DNA of 64,000 bases from Streptomyces sp. NBC_01260. GTDB lineage: Bacteria > Actinomycetota > Actinomycetes > Streptomycetales > Streptomycetaceae. A program made the translations under genes and the position numbers. The stretch is from the NCBI RefSeq assembly GCF_036226405.1, contig NZ_CP108464.1, forward strand, positions 186,001-250,000. The letters run 5' to 3'. Below, in pieces: positions 16,142 through 25,230 of the stretch. The notes below the pieces were generated by a model. The model did no database searches. It saw nothing but the letters and a program-made list of their open reading frames with translations, and was not told the DNA's origin. How positions within the stretch are numbered: position 1 is the stretch's first letter; each line of letters begins with the position of its first letter.

Positions 16142-17842
16142 AGGGCTTGCAGATCATTAACACGGTGTCTTGATCTTGATGCTGGTGTCGCCGGTCAGTG
16201 CGAGGACCCTGGCTTGGAGGACTGTGAGGGACGCGGGTGGGGTCTTCGCGGGCGGGATAGTGATGCCCTGGGCCTCGAGCAGTCTTCTGTTCTTGAGGAG
16301 AGTGCGGTGCATGGCCGTGCGGCTGCTGGCGAACAGTACGGCGAGTGGTTCCGCGGCCAGGGCGACCCGCAGGTGGAGCACGGTGGCCAGGACCTGTTCA
16401 GGGAAGGTAAGTCGGGGTGGGCGACCTCGCTGAGTATCCCCGTCGGGAGCCAACATTGTCGTGAGGTTGTCCAGTTGCTGGCGGGGCATCCCGGTCAGGG
16501 AAGGATCGGTCAGTAGGGCCTGGTCCCACTGTGTGTCAGCGGCCTGCGGGGCTCGTGCCGCCGGGATGGCAGGGCGTGTCTGGGGGTGCAGTGCATAGTT
16601 CCAGTCGGCGTGGAAGGCATGCCGGGTCAGCGGCAGGGCAGCCATCTCTGCGTCGCCGATCTTCACCCCGATGGGATAGCTGTTGGTGTCAAGCGCGGCT
16701 TTCACGCGCAGTCCGGTGCGGGTGGTGGTCGCTGCGATGCTGTTCACGATGACTTCGTGGCTGGTCAGCGGGCGGCCGCGCCAGTTCATGGTGATGTGCG
16801 AGAAGAGCCGGTGCTCGATCTTGTTCCACTTTGACGTGCCCGGCGGTAGGTGGCACACGGTGATGGTCAGTCCCGTTTCGGCGGCGAGCCGTGCGAGTTC
16901 GAGTTTCCAGGCCCGGGTGCGGTAACCGTTCGAGCCGCCCGCGTCGGCGGTGACGAGCAGTCGCGTCGCTTGCGGGTAGGCGGCCCGACCCTGGCCGCAC
17001 CACCAGCGGCGGATCGATTCCACTGCGAATGCGGCGGTGTCGTGATCGGTGCCCACGTTGACCCAGCCGGTGTTCGCCGCGAGGTCGTAGATCCCGTACG
17101 GGACGGCCTTGCCCAGCCGGGGGTCGGCGAAGTCATGGACGTTCACCGGCGCCGGATCAGCCGCAGGCCGCCACTGGAGACCGTTGTTCTTGAACTCGCC
17201 GACGAGTTCCTTCTTCTTGGTGTCCACGCTGATCACCGGCTGGCCAGCGTCCCGGTGATCACGGGCCTGCTCGTTGAGATAGCGGAACTGGGCATCTCGG
17301 TCGGGATGTTGGCTTCCCTCGATGGTCTTGGCGTTGGCCTGCAGACTGAAGCCTTCCTCTCGCAGCAGGTCCGCGACGGTGTCCGCACTGACTTTGTGTC
17401 CGGTTCGGGCGAGTTCCCGCGCCAGAGTGCGGGTCGACTTCACCGTCCACCGCAGCGGCGACATCGGATCGCCTCGCTCGTCTGGCTCGACAAGCGTCAG
17501 GAGAGCCGGCCGCAGCCCCGGATCGAGATCTGCGACCCTCTTGCGGCCTCCGCCCGGCCGCCGCACTCTCCCCAGAGGCTCCTCGCCGGCCTCCAACTCG
17601 GACACGCCCTTGCGGACCGTGGTCTCACTCATCGAGGCCGCCCGCGCGACGGCCCGAACGCCACCGTGTCCCAGAGCACGGGCCTCTGCGGCCATCAGCA
17701 GCCGTCGTTGCCGCTCATCCAGATGAGGGAACAACACCTCGAACTTCATGGTGAGTTGGGCACAGGCCTCTTCCAGGATGCGCATACCACATCAACGAGC
17801 CAAGGGACGGGAAGCAACACCTTGATGATCTGCAAGCCCTTA
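16140..17842 (-). mobile_element. ISAzo13-family element, complete
   Basis: About 1.7 kb with 21-bp terminal inverted repeats differing at one position: 16140-16160 on the left and 17822-17842 on the right, both reading TAAGGGCTTGCAGATCAT from the outside. It contains one long transposase gene. The right end abuts an IS1380 element whose TTAG target includes the last bases of this element, so the IS1380 copy landed on its edge. Confidence 0.85.
16157..17785 (-). CDS. ISAzo13-family transposase
   Basis: 542 residues, a usual size for this family. The N-terminal helix-turn-helix (VRAVARAASMSETTVRKG) precedes a catalytic core with VISVDTKKKELVGEFKNNG, VTADAGGSNGYRTRAW and PPGTSKWNKIEHRLFS, which carry the family's acidic residues. 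The gene is uninterrupted and lies just inside both terminal repeats, so the element could be active. Confidence 0.9.
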   Translation of the reverse strand: MRILEEACAQLTMKFEVLFPHLDERQRRLLMAAEARALGHGGVRAVARAASMSETTVRKGVSELEAGEEPLGRVRRPGGGRKRVADLDPGLRPALLTLVEPDERGDPMSPLRWTVKSTRTLARELARTGHKVSADTVADLLREEGFSLQANAKTIEGSQHPDRDAQFRYLNEQARDHRDAGQPVISVDTKKKELVGEFKNNGLQWRPAADPAPVNVHDFADPRLGKAVPYGIYDLAANTGWVNVGTDHDTAAFAVESIRRWWCGQGRAAYPQATRLLVTADAGGSNGYRTRAWKLELARLAAETGLTITVCHLPPGTSKWNKIEHRLFSHITMNWRGRPLTSHEVIVNSIAATTTRTGLRVKAALDTNSYPIGVKIGDAEMAALPLTRHAFHADWNYALHPQTRPAIPAARAPQAADTQWDQALLTDPSLTGMPRQQLDNLTTMLAPDGDTQRGRPPRLTFPEQVLATVLHLRVALAAEPLAVLFASSRTAMHRTLLKNRRLLEAQGITIPPAKTPPASLTVLQARVLALTGDTSIKIKTPC

Positions 17843-17843
17843 G

Positions 17844-19515
17844 CCTCGATCGTTCATGGGTCCTCGTCGGTTCGCTGATGGGGACTCTGTGCTTGCGAGG
17901 TGCGGAATTTCGTGGGCTGGGGCAGGTTGGCGGCCCGGCTGTCGCGTCGAGTGGGCGCCGGGTTCCACTGCTCCGGGATGTTGCTGGTTCGTCGGGACGG
18001 TTGAAGTGGTTGGTCAGCCGGGGTTCGGCAGGGCTGCGAGTCGCTGGATCGCGCGGGTGATTACATCCGTCCAGGGCCATCGGGCGGTGAAGCGGAGCCA
18101 GCGGCGGCGGCCGGTGGTGACCAGCTGGGCAGCAGCGGAGAACAGCCGAAGGCGGAGCCGCTTGGGTTCCCAGCGGCGGGTTCTGCTGGTCAGGGCGAGC
18201 ATCGGCATCCAGGCGAGGAGGTCGAGTGCGAGGGAGACGATCTCCAGCCAGATCTGGTTCTGTGCGGTGTCGTGCAGCGGCAGGTTGCGCAGGCCGGTGT
18301 CGCGGGCGTTTCGGATCCGGTCCTCGCAGCGGGCCCGCCGTCGATGACGTAGTTCCAGGTCGGCGAGCTGGCCGCCCTTGGTGTTCGTCGCGAAGCAGGT
18401 GAGCCGGAGTCCGTCGAGGTCGGTGAAGCGCAACTGGGCTCCGGGGTGCGGGCGTTCTTTGCGGACGATCAGCCGCATCCCTTTCGGCCAGGTGGTCAGG
18501 TCGGGCATGTCGGTGATCTCTGCGACCCAGGCGCCGGGCCGCTCGGTGCCGTCGGCGTCGTAGGCCGGTGTCCATGCCTTCTTCGGGATCTTCAGGACGG
18601 CCTGGTGGATGGCGTCGGTGATGGTCATTCCGACGGAATACGACAGCCACCGGCCCGGTTTGGAGAGCCAGTCGAGGAAGGCATGGGTCCCGCCGACGGA
18701 GTCGGTGCGGATCAGCGTCTGCCGTCCCCGCCGCAGGTACTTGGGAAGTTGAGCCACGGCGAGGCGGGTGGTCTCGATGTGATCGCTCGCGGTGTTGGAC
18801 CCGGCGTTGCCGGGCCTCAGCAGCGCGGCCACCGGTTCCCCGGACCCGCTCTGGCCGTGGTCGACGAACGCGACGAGCGGATGATGACCGAAGGTCTTCT
18901 TCCAGGTCGCGGTGGCGTCCTGCTTCTCGGAGTGCGCAAGGACGAGCACGCCGTCGATGTCCACGATCACCGAGCCGTCGGCGGCGGGACCGTTCGCCCC
19001 GGCCAGTTCCCAGACATGCGAGCGTACTTCCGCCCGAGCCGACCGGATCGCGGTGAGCGACTTCGGTCCGGCAGCGGCAAGGGCGTCAATGAGCCGTGAA
19101 ACCGTCGGGTCGGATGCCACTGGTCCGAACACGTCGGGCTCGGCCCGCAGCATGGCGACATCGGCGAGGCAGTCCCCGCCCAGAGCGACTCCGAGCGCGA
19201 CATCCAGAAGGATCTTGCCTGGATCATGCACCGTCCGCGGTTCGCGCCACGGCTCCAACGCCGTCGATATCGCGGTGTCCAGACCCAACTTGCGGACCGT
19301 CTCGACCAACAGCACCGCGCCAGCCTGCGAGACCGTCCCGCTGCCACCGCCCTCGACACGGACACGCGGGTACAACCCGATACGCTTACTCACCTGGAGA
19401 GTGCTTCTTTCCGTGCAGCCAACAGGACCCTAGACAAGTCCCATCGTTGCAGGTCAGAAGCACTCTCCGCTTATTTGATCAAGACCCGGACAGGCTCACT
19501 CACGAAAGCCCGAGG
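17844..19515 (-). mobile_element. IS1380-family element, complete
   Basis: 1672 bp with imperfect ends CCTCGATCGTTCATGGGT (left) and CCTCGGGCTTTCGTGAGT (right, reverse complement). A 4-bp TTAG duplication flanks it (17840-17843 and 19516-19519), as expected for IS1380. It is inserted at the outer edge of the ISAzo13 element. Confidence 0.82.
18014..19393 (-). CDS. IS1380-family transposase
   Basis: 459 residues. Hallmarks are LGVALGGDCLADVAMLR, SDPTVSRLIDAL, the DDE block VDIDGVLVLAHSEKQ and the long central region with RTDSVGGTHAFLDWL. The gene is intact from the ATG at 19393. The region from 19394 to the element's right end holds a GC-poor leader with GAGAGTGCTTC repeated in inverted orientation (about 19397 and 19459), perhaps limiting expression. 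Confidence 0.9.
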   Translation of the reverse strand: MSKRIGLYPRVRVEGGGSGTVSQAGAVLLVETVRKLGLDTAISTALEPWREPRTVHDPGKILLDVALGVALGGDCLADVAMLRAEPDVFGPVASDPTVSRLIDALAAAGPKSLTAIRSARAEVRSHVWELAGANGPAADGSVIVDIDGVLVLAHSEKQDATATWKKTFGHHPLVAFVDHGQSGSGEPVAALLRPGNAGSNTASDHIETTRLAVAQLPKYLRRGRQTLIRTDSVGGTHAFLDWLSKPGRWLSYSVGMTITDAIHQAVLKIPKKAWTPAYDADGTERPGAWVAEITDMPDLTTWPKGMRLIVRKERPHPGAQLRFTDLDGLRLTCFATNTKGGQLADLELRHRRRARCEDRIRNARDTGLRNLPLHDTAQNQIWLEIVSLALDLLAWMPMLALTSRTRRWEPKRLRLRLFSAAAQLVTTGRRRWLRFTARWPWTDVITRAIQRLAALPNPG

Positions 19516-19553
19516 TTAGGAGCGTGAGGCGTCTGATGCGGCACTAATCCGGC

Positions 19554-21014
19554 TCAGGAGCGTCCGGAGGCGCCGACGGCCGTCGGCTTGCGCCGAGTGC
19601 GGCGGCCCCTGGCCATGATGCCGTTGATGATCTCGGAGTGGCGGCCTTTGAGCGCGGCGACCGGCACTTCGATGGTCCTGTAGGTCTCGTGGCCGCCCTG
19701 TCGTTCCTCCACGCTGTTCTCATCGTGCCAGCGCAGGTCCGTGCCGCCCGCCTCGATGTACGGGATGTCCGGGACCGTCTGGAGAAGTACGCGGCCGCCG
19801 CCAGGAACGGGGAGTTCGATCCAGAAGTGCTCGGGGACGCCGAAGGCGCCGTCCATCTTGTACTGGCACATGATCCAGCCCGCCGGTTCCCCGGCGTCGA
19901 TCCTCAGGCCGTGCGCCTGCACGAACGTCTGGACCGACTGCTGCATGAAAGGGAGGATCTCCGCCTCGTCGTGAATGGCGTCGAGGTCTTCCAGATTGAA
20001 GCTCAAGCCCGCGGCCGCGATGTTGTTCCGCAACTGGTCCAGATCGCTTCTGACCGCGGGCTCCAACTGCTCGATCTCCCGCACCTCTTCGTCGTCCACC
20101 ATGCTGAGGAGGTAATTCCAGAACTCGCCGCGGTCAATGCCGCCGGAGTCCGCAGCGGCCCGCACGGCCCACTCCCAGCAGGCGGCGCCCTCGGGCGTCT
20201 TGGGAATCCGTCGTCCCTGGCCGCCGGCGTAGGTGTCCTCCCGTCCCATGGGACTGGCGATCAGGTTGACGGCGTCCTCGGAGATCTCGCCCTCGGTGCT
20301 CTCCTCACGGCCGCGTTTCACGCGTTGAACGGCGGATGCACCGGCGCCGCCCTGCGGGCCGTGTCCGTAGGCGGAGTGCCCGGCGTGGGCCGTCTCTGCG
20401 CCGGCGGGACCACTCAGCGCCCGCCTGGCGTTGGCCTCTGCCTCGCGCTCGAAGCGGTCGCCGGGGTCGGAGACCGACAGCCCTTCGCCGTTGTCGGTGC
20501 CCGCGACCGGGCCCCTGCGCTGCTGAATGACGTGCGTGAGCTCGTGGGCCAGCGTGTGCCGGTCGCCGCCTCCGTTGCCGATGACCACGTGCTTGCCGGA
20601 AGTGTAGGCGCGGGCACCGATCTGGGCAGCGGAGCGACTGGCCTCGGCGCCGGTGTACAGGCGCACGTCGGAGAAGTCGGCGCCGAGCCGGCGTTCCATG
20701 TCCGTGCGAGTCGTTTCGTCCAGCGGCCGGCCGCTGCCGCGCAGCACATCGTGGACAGCCGAACGCTGCACCGTTGGCGCGGCTTCGGCCTGGCCCGGCT
20801 CACCGGCGTGTCCGCAGCCGGTGCCGTGACGGTGGCGGCCCTGCGCCCCCGCGTGCCCGGCCCGGCGCAGCATCCGCACCACGGCATCGTTGCCGACAGC
20901 CCGCTGCAGGCCGAGCAGACCGGCTCTTCCCACATCGGCCGCGGGCTGCCGCGAGACGGCCTTCGGCGCGATGGCGGGCTCCCGCTCGGTGTCCCGGCTG
21001 CCATGTGACCGCAC
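19554..21014 (-). CDS. eCIS-core (DUF4157) protein with transglutaminase-like C-terminal half
   Basis: 486 residues from the GTG at 21014, chosen because GGAGAGGA lies six bases upstream; a TTG at 21041 is weaker. Residues about 85-170 are the DUF4157 core (VHDVLRGSGRPLDETT, then FSDVRLYTGAEA), with the zinc-peptidase motif HELTH near 157-161. Such domains occur on cargo of extracellular contractile injection systems. After a Gly/Ala/His linker, residues about 235-486 match nothing I recognise, but ACWEWA (Cys near 279), EHFWIEL (His near 396, the HxWxE pattern) and PDIPY (Asp near 416) resemble a papain/transglutaminase catalytic triad. It stands alone between IS elements, with no other eCIS genes in view. 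A toxin or effector role is inference. Confidence 0.78.
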   Translation of the reverse strand: MRSHGSRDTEREPAIAPKAVSRQPAADVGRAGLLGLQRAVGNDAVVRMLRRAGHAGAQGRHRHGTGCGHAGEPGQAEAAPTVQRSAVHDVLRGSGRPLDETTRTDMERRLGADFSDVRLYTGAEASRSAAQIGARAYTSGKHVVIGNGGGDRHTLAHELTHVIQQRRGPVAGTDNGEGLSVSDPGDRFEREAEANARRALSGPAGAETAHAGHSAYGHGPQGGAGASAVQRVKRGREESTEGEISEDAVNLIASPMGREDTYAGGQGRRIPKTPEGAACWEWAVRAAADSGGIDRGEFWNYLLSMVDDEEVREIEQLEPAVRSDLDQLRNNIAAAGLSFNLEDLDAIHDEAEILPFMQQSVQTFVQAHGLRIDAGEPAGWIMCQYKMDGAFGVPEHFWIELPVPGGGRVLLQTVPDIPYIEAGGTDLRWHDENSVEERQGGHETYRTIEVPVAALKGRHSEIINGIMARGRRTRRKPTAVGASGRS

Positions 21015-21098
21015 GCTGGTTCCTCTCCCCTCGGGGTACAAACTCCCTGTCTAACAGGACATGGAGCCGGATACGAGTGGCACACGGGCACTCTCCCT

Positions 21099-21133
21099 GC
21101 CCGTAGGGGCGGGGCGTGTCTGCCCCTACGGGC
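21099..21133. terminator. Strong hairpin
   Basis: GCCCGTAGGGGC (21099-21110) pairs perfectly with GCCCCTACGGGC (21122-21133) around an 11-base loop. The right arm contains the TAG stop of a leftward gene fragment, so it is probably that gene's terminator. It lies 85 bases before the start of the eCIS-core gene. Confidence 0.7.
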
Positions 21134-21305
21134 GTGGGGCCCATCCACGATCGGCGAGGTCGAAGCCTGCCATCTGCTGCCCGTAGAGCCGGTCCCCACC
21201 CGTCAGAGCGGTCTCCAGCGGCCCGCGAACCTTCCGCCGGCCTCCCGGGTGCGTCGCGATGTCCTCGCGGTCCACCAGAGAGGCGTGCGCGTGGCGAGCG
21301 CGCTA
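21126..21305 (-). pseudogene. 3' fragment of an unknown gene cut by IS630
   Basis: A minus-strand frame runs from the IS630 edge through LVDREDIATHPGG and GDRLYGQQMAGFDLADRG to a TAG inside a strong hairpin. Composition and the terminator suggest a genuine C-terminus, but I know no family. On the far side of the element the frame does not continue cleanly, so the 5' part is lost. Confidence 0.45.
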
Positions 21306-22721
21306 GTGTGATGCGCCAGAAATCCTGATGGTTAGTTCTGCCCTGTCTGCTGGCTATCGGTTCCGACCTTGGCGAGGTAATCGGCGAGGGAGTTGAGGAT
21401 CTCGTCGGCGGTCTTGGTCCAGGTGAAGGGCCTTGGGTTCTCGTTCCAGGTGTCGATCCATGCGGTGATGTCGTCCTCCAGGGCCTTCACGGACCTGTGG
21501 ACGCCGCGGCGAATGAGCTTGTCGGTCAACAGGCCGAACCACCGCTCGACCTGGTTCATCCAGGAGGAGCCGGTCGGAGTGAAGTGGATGTGGAAGCGGG
21601 GGTGTTTGCCCAGCCAGGTTTTGATCTCGGCGGTGTTGTGGGTGGCGTAGTTGTCACAGACGAGATGGACGTCGAGCCCGACGGGCACCGCTTTGTCGAT
21701 CCGGATCAGGAACTTCTTGAACTCAATCGCGCGGTGGCGGCGGTGAAGCTGAGATATGACGGTGCCGTCAGTGATGTTGAAGGCGGCGAACAGGCTGGTG
21801 ATGCCATGCCGGTAATAGTCGTGGGTCCGGCGTTCGGGCATGCCCGGCATCATCGGCAGGACCGGCTGTGAGCGGTCCAGGGCCTGGATCTGGGATTTCT
21901 CGTCCACGCAGAGCACGACCGCCTTCTCGGGCGGGTGATGGTACAAACCGACGACATCGACGACCTTGGCGACGAACTGCGGGTCGGTGGACAGTTTGAA
22001 GGAGTCCTGCAGGTGCGGCTTGAGGTCGAACTTCTTCCAGATCCGGCCGATGGTCGACTTCGACAGGCCGGTGCGCTGAGCCATCGAGGCCCGTGACCAG
22101 TGGGTGTCTCTGCCCGCGGTCGACTCCAGGGTGGCCACGACGACCTCCTCGACCTGGTCGAGAAGGATCGAGGGTGGCCGACCCGAGCGGGGCTCGTCGT
22201 GCAGACCGTCGAGGCGTTGGGCGATGAACCGGGCCCGCCAGCGGTCCACGGTCGATCTGTCGACGCCGAGGTCGGCCGCGGCCTGCTGGTTCGTCCCGCC
22301 CTCCGCGCAGCGCAGCACGATCTTGGCTCGCAACGCGAGGAACTGGGCGGTCTTCGCCCGCCGCGCCCACTGCGTCAGCTGCGTCCGCTCAGCCTCGTTC
22401 AGGACCAGGTCGGCCTTGGGTCGGCCGATCCAGCCGGCGTCCTCAAGCCCGGCCATCCGCTCTGCGGCGAAAGCCCGACGCCACTTGCCAACCGTCTTGG
22501 CCTGGACACCGACGACGCGTGCGACACCCGCGTTCGACATGCCCTCAGCGCACGCCAGGAGGATCCGAGCCTTCTCGGCCGAGCGCCGGTCTGGCCATTC
22601 CGTCCGGCGCACCAACTCGGCACGCTCTTCCCCTGACAACGTGATCTTCACAGCAGAAGGGCCGGGATGTGACATGACAACAGGGTACTGACTAACCATC
22701 AGGATTTCTGGCGCATCACAC
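21306..22721 (-). mobile_element. IS630-family element, complete
   Basis: 1416 bp with perfect 31-bp terminal inverted repeats starting GTGTGATGCGCCAGAAATCC, flanked by TA on each side (21304-21305 and 22722-22723), the TA target duplication expected of IS630/Tc1-mariner elements. The single transposase gene is intact. Confidence 0.93.
21332..22675 (-). CDS. IS630-family transposase
   Basis: 447 residues from the ATG at 22675; eight extra codons to 22699 would overlap the terminal repeat. Two helix-turn-helix units ([38 protein letters not shown]) precede the DDE domain: [19 protein letters not shown] (Asp), [15 protein letters not shown] (Asp) and [18 protein letters not shown] (Glu). All catalytic residues are present. 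Confidence 0.93.
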   Translation of the reverse strand: MSHPGPSAVKITLSGEERAELVRRTEWPDRRSAEKARILLACAEGMSNAGVARVVGVQAKTVGKWRRAFAAERMAGLEDAGWIGRPKADLVLNEAERTQLTQWARRAKTAQFLALRAKIVLRCAEGGTNQQAAADLGVDRSTVDRWRARFIAQRLDGLHDEPRSGRPPSILLDQVEEVVVATLESTAGRDTHWSRASMAQRTGLSKSTIGRIWKKFDLKPHLQDSFKLSTDPQFVAKVVDVVGLYHHPPEKAVVLCVDEKSQIQALDRSQPVLPMMPGMPERRTHDYYRHGITSLFAAFNITDGTVISQLHRRHRAIEFKKFLIRIDKAVPVGLDVHLVCDNYATHNTAEIKTWLGKHPRFHIHFTPTGSSWMNQVERWFGLLTDKLIRRGVHRSVKALEDDITAWIDTWNENPRPFTWTKTADEILNSLADYLAKVGTDSQQTGQN

Positions 22722-22797
22722 TAGGGTGCTTGCCGAACGGGCGGATCCTCGTCACCGTCCCGGCCCTGGACCTGCTCGCCCAGGCCGCCCAGGCGTG

Positions 22798-22956
22798 GCG
22801 AAAGCCTACGCCGCGCGCTTCGATGACCTGCTCTCGACGTTGGCACGGCGCCGCAGGTTCCGCGAGTACCTCGCGGGACTGCTGCTGCCGCGGGACCGGA
22901 ACAAGACCCTGACCTGCCTGGCCGGCGCCGAACCCGTCGTCGGGGCCCAGCGCGGT
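22798..22956 (+). pseudogene. IS701-family transposase N-terminal fragment
   Basis: A short frame reads AYAARFDDLLSTLARR, then REYLAGLLLPRDRNKTLTCL and GAEPVVGAQ, the N-terminal region of IS701-type transposases. It then ends without the DDE domain. The stretch between it and the FG-GAP gene start (about 22957-23205) holds no other gene; the 5' leader there contains CCGCAGGAGAACAAG before the start codon. Confidence 0.65.
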
Positions 22957-23205
22957 AGAGGCTCATGCCACGGATGGACAGTCGCGCCGAGGTGGTGGGT
23001 TCCGGCCGGCTGAGGGATACGTGACGGCACACCTGTCCCGTACAACCCTGGGGGCCCTCCAGTAGTCCACATCTGCACCGAACGACGTGGGTGCACGCGC
23101 ACGCGCCTGAACGCCTGCCCACCCGCGCACCCGCGCCGACCGATCAACCGAATTCCGGATGCCATACCACCGGCATCCAACCTGCCGCAGGAGAACAAGA
23201 CCCAC

Positions 23206-24651
23206 ATGCACCAGAGCCTCCGTATCGCCACCGCTACCGCCGCCGCGGCCGCGCTCACCGGCGCGCTGCTCGTCGCCGGCGCGGGCAGCGCCTCCGCCGC
23301 GCCTTCCAGGCTGCAGGGCGACTTCAACGGCGACGGTTACCGCGACCTCGTCATAGCCGCGCCCATCGGCAAGATCTCGGGCAGGGAAGGGGCCGGTTAC
23401 GTCACGGTCGTCTACGGCACCAAGAGCGGCCTCGACAAGTCCAAGCACACGGTCATCAGCCAGGCCACCACGGGCATCCCCGGCACTCCGGAGGCCGGTG
23501 ACTACTTCGGTGACCGGCTCACCACGGGCGACCTCGACGGCGACGGGTACACCGACCTCGTGGTCGGCGTGCACTCCGAGCGGATCGGCTCCACCGACTC
23601 GTTCGGTGTCCTCACCGTCATCTGGGGCGGTGCGACCGGCCTCACGACCGGCACCGACATCGCGTCCCCCCTGCCCAAGTACCGGAACGAACTCGGCTGG
23701 GCCCTGGCGGCCGGCGACTTCGACGGCGACGGACACACCGACCTCGCCGCCGGCAACAACTCCACCCCGAGCCTGAACATCTTCAAGGGCCCCATCTCCC
23801 GTACCGGCAAGGCCGCTGCCCTCGTCGGCATCGACACCACCGCCGCCACCGGCATCTACCCGGACAAGCTCGTCGCCGGCAACGTCAACGGGGACGGTGC
23901 GGCCGACCTCCTCGTCATGGGCCAGCAGGAGAGCGGCAACGTGTACGCCACCCGCAGCATCCTCTACAAGGGCGGCTCCACCGGCCTCAAGGCGTCGAGC
24001 AAACTCGCGGGCGGCTACGCGGCGGCCATCGCCGACGTCGACAAGGACGGTTACGGGGACATCATCACCGGCAACTTCATGGAGAAGTCCGCCGAGGAAC
24101 CGAACGGCGGTCCGGGCGGTGCGGTCACCGTGACGTACGGAAGCGCCTCCGGACTGTCCACCCGGACCCCTGTCCGGATCACCCAGGACACTGCCTCGGT
24201 CCCGGGCACCGCCGAGAAGAACGACCGCTTCGGGTGGAGCGTGTCCGCGGGTGACACCAACGGCGACGGGTACGCCGATGTCGCCGTCGGCGCCTCGGGC
24301 GAGGCCCTCGGATCCAAGCAGTCGGCCGGCACGGTCACCGTGCTGCGTGGCTCGGCCAAGGGACTGACCGGCACCGGCTCGAAGAGCTTCTCCCAGGATA
24401 CGGCGGGGGTCCCCGGCGCCGCCGAGAGCCGTGACGAGTTCGGCGGCTCCGTATGGGTCACGGACAGCAACAACGACGGCCGTGCGGAACTGGTGGCCGG
24501 TGCCGCCGCGGAGAACAGCGGCGTTGGTTCGGTCTGGCTGTTCAAGACGGGGTCCGGCGGCATCACGGCGACCGGATCGACGGCCTTCGGTCCGGGATCG
24601 GTCGGCGGGCCTGCCGGGATCTCCTACTTCGGCGACGATTTCGCCAACTGA
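23206..24651 (+). CDS. Secreted FG-GAP repeat (integrin-alpha-like propeller) protein
   Basis: 481 residues. A Sec signal peptide with an AAA-rich core and an Ala-X-Ala end (SASAAP, cut near residue 32) is followed by seven FG-GAP-type blades. Calcium-binding loops such as DFNGDGYRD, DLDGDGYTD, DFDGDGHTD, DVDKDGYGD and DTNGDGYAD recur about every 60 residues. The fold is a seven-bladed propeller, usually for binding or adhesion; no catalytic residues are evident. The ribosome site GGAG is 12 bases from the ATG, rather far. It stands alone, with a bidirectional hairpin just after the stop. Confidence 0.88.
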   Translation: MHQSLRIATATAAAAALTGALLVAGAGSASAAPSRLQGDFNGDGYRDLVIAAPIGKISGREGAGYVTVVYGTKSGLDKSKHTVISQATTGIPGTPEAGDYFGDRLTTGDLDGDGYTDLVVGVHSERIGSTDSFGVLTVIWGGATGLTTGTDIASPLPKYRNELGWALAAGDFDGDGHTDLAAGNNSTPSLNIFKGPISRTGKAAALVGIDTTAATGIYPDKLVAGNVNGDGAADLLVMGQQESGNVYATRSILYKGGSTGLKASSKLAGGYAAAIADVDKDGYGDIITGNFMEKSAEEPNGGPGGAVTVTYGSASGLSTRTPVRITQDTASVPGTAEKNDRFGWSVSAGDTNGDGYADVAVGASGEALGSKQSAGTVTVLRGSAKGLTGTGSKSFSQDTAGVPGAAESRDEFGGSVWVTDSNNDGRAELVAGAAAENSGVGSVWLFKTGSGGITATGSTAFGPGSVGGPAGISYFGDDFAN

Positions 24652-24653
24652 TC

Positions 24654-24678
24654 GCCCGGGCTCAGCCGGAGCCCGGGC
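24654..24678. terminator. Bidirectional hairpin after the FG-GAP gene
   Basis: GCCCGGGCT (24654-24662) and AGCCCGGGC (24670-24678) form a perfect 9-bp stem with a 7-base loop, three bases after the FG-GAP stop and overlapping the stop of a leftward gene remnant. Confidence 0.7.
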
Positions 24679-24835
24679 CCGGGTCGTGCCCACGTACGCT
24701 CAGGTTCTGCACCTGTGCGTACGTCGGTACGTCCCCGCCCACCGGCCGGCCCGCCCGGATGTTCGCCGCCACGGCCATCGCCTCCCCGAGCGCCGCCCGG
24801 TACAGCAGCGAGCCGAGACTCACCCTGTGCGCCCC
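24662..24835 (-). pseudogene. C-terminal remnant of a PEP phosphonomutase / isocitrate lyase-family gene
   Basis: The minus-strand frame reads RVSLGSLLYRAALGEAMA and PTYAQVQNLSV to a TGA, the usual ending of Streptomyces proteins in the isocitrate lyase/PEP mutase superfamily. Upstream of about 24835 the match is lost; weak traces in another frame (IVADMVDHVLALGRP) suggest frameshift and decay. About 55 of some 260 residues survive. Confidence 0.65.
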
Positions 24836-25230
24836 CATTTCGCCGAACTGGGCGGCCGAGGGCCAGGACGTGGTCGACCATGTCCGCGACGATCCCGGCG
24901 GGGTCGCGGCCGTCGGTCGCCGGTGTGGAGCCGTTGCCAGGTGCCCAGGCGTAGGGGCTCAGGCCCTGGAAGTCGGGATGCGGTCGTCGTGACGGCCATC
25001 GATATGTGTCGTCAAGTGAGAGTGGCGGCAGACCCAGCAGAAGGTTCCGCTTGGCCTGCCGCCCTGCTTGATCTCCGGTTCGCCTTCCGGGCGTGCTTTC
25101 GGACAGTGACAGTGCGTGAGTTGGACTCCTGGCTTCGGCATGGAGGGGGCAGAAGGTTCCTCAGCTACGGGTGCGCAGGAGCCGTACGACCAGGAAGGCA
25201 CCGGCCGCACCATGCGTCACCGGGAGTGGC
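24836..25230. other. Intergenic stretch with a doubtful small frame
   Basis: A minus-strand frame (24959-25213, 84 residues) has four cysteines in a C-x-C...C-x2-C-like spacing (HCHCPKARP, FCWVCRH) that could bind zinc, but I cannot assign a family or a convincing start. Nothing else was recognised. Confidence 0.35.
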
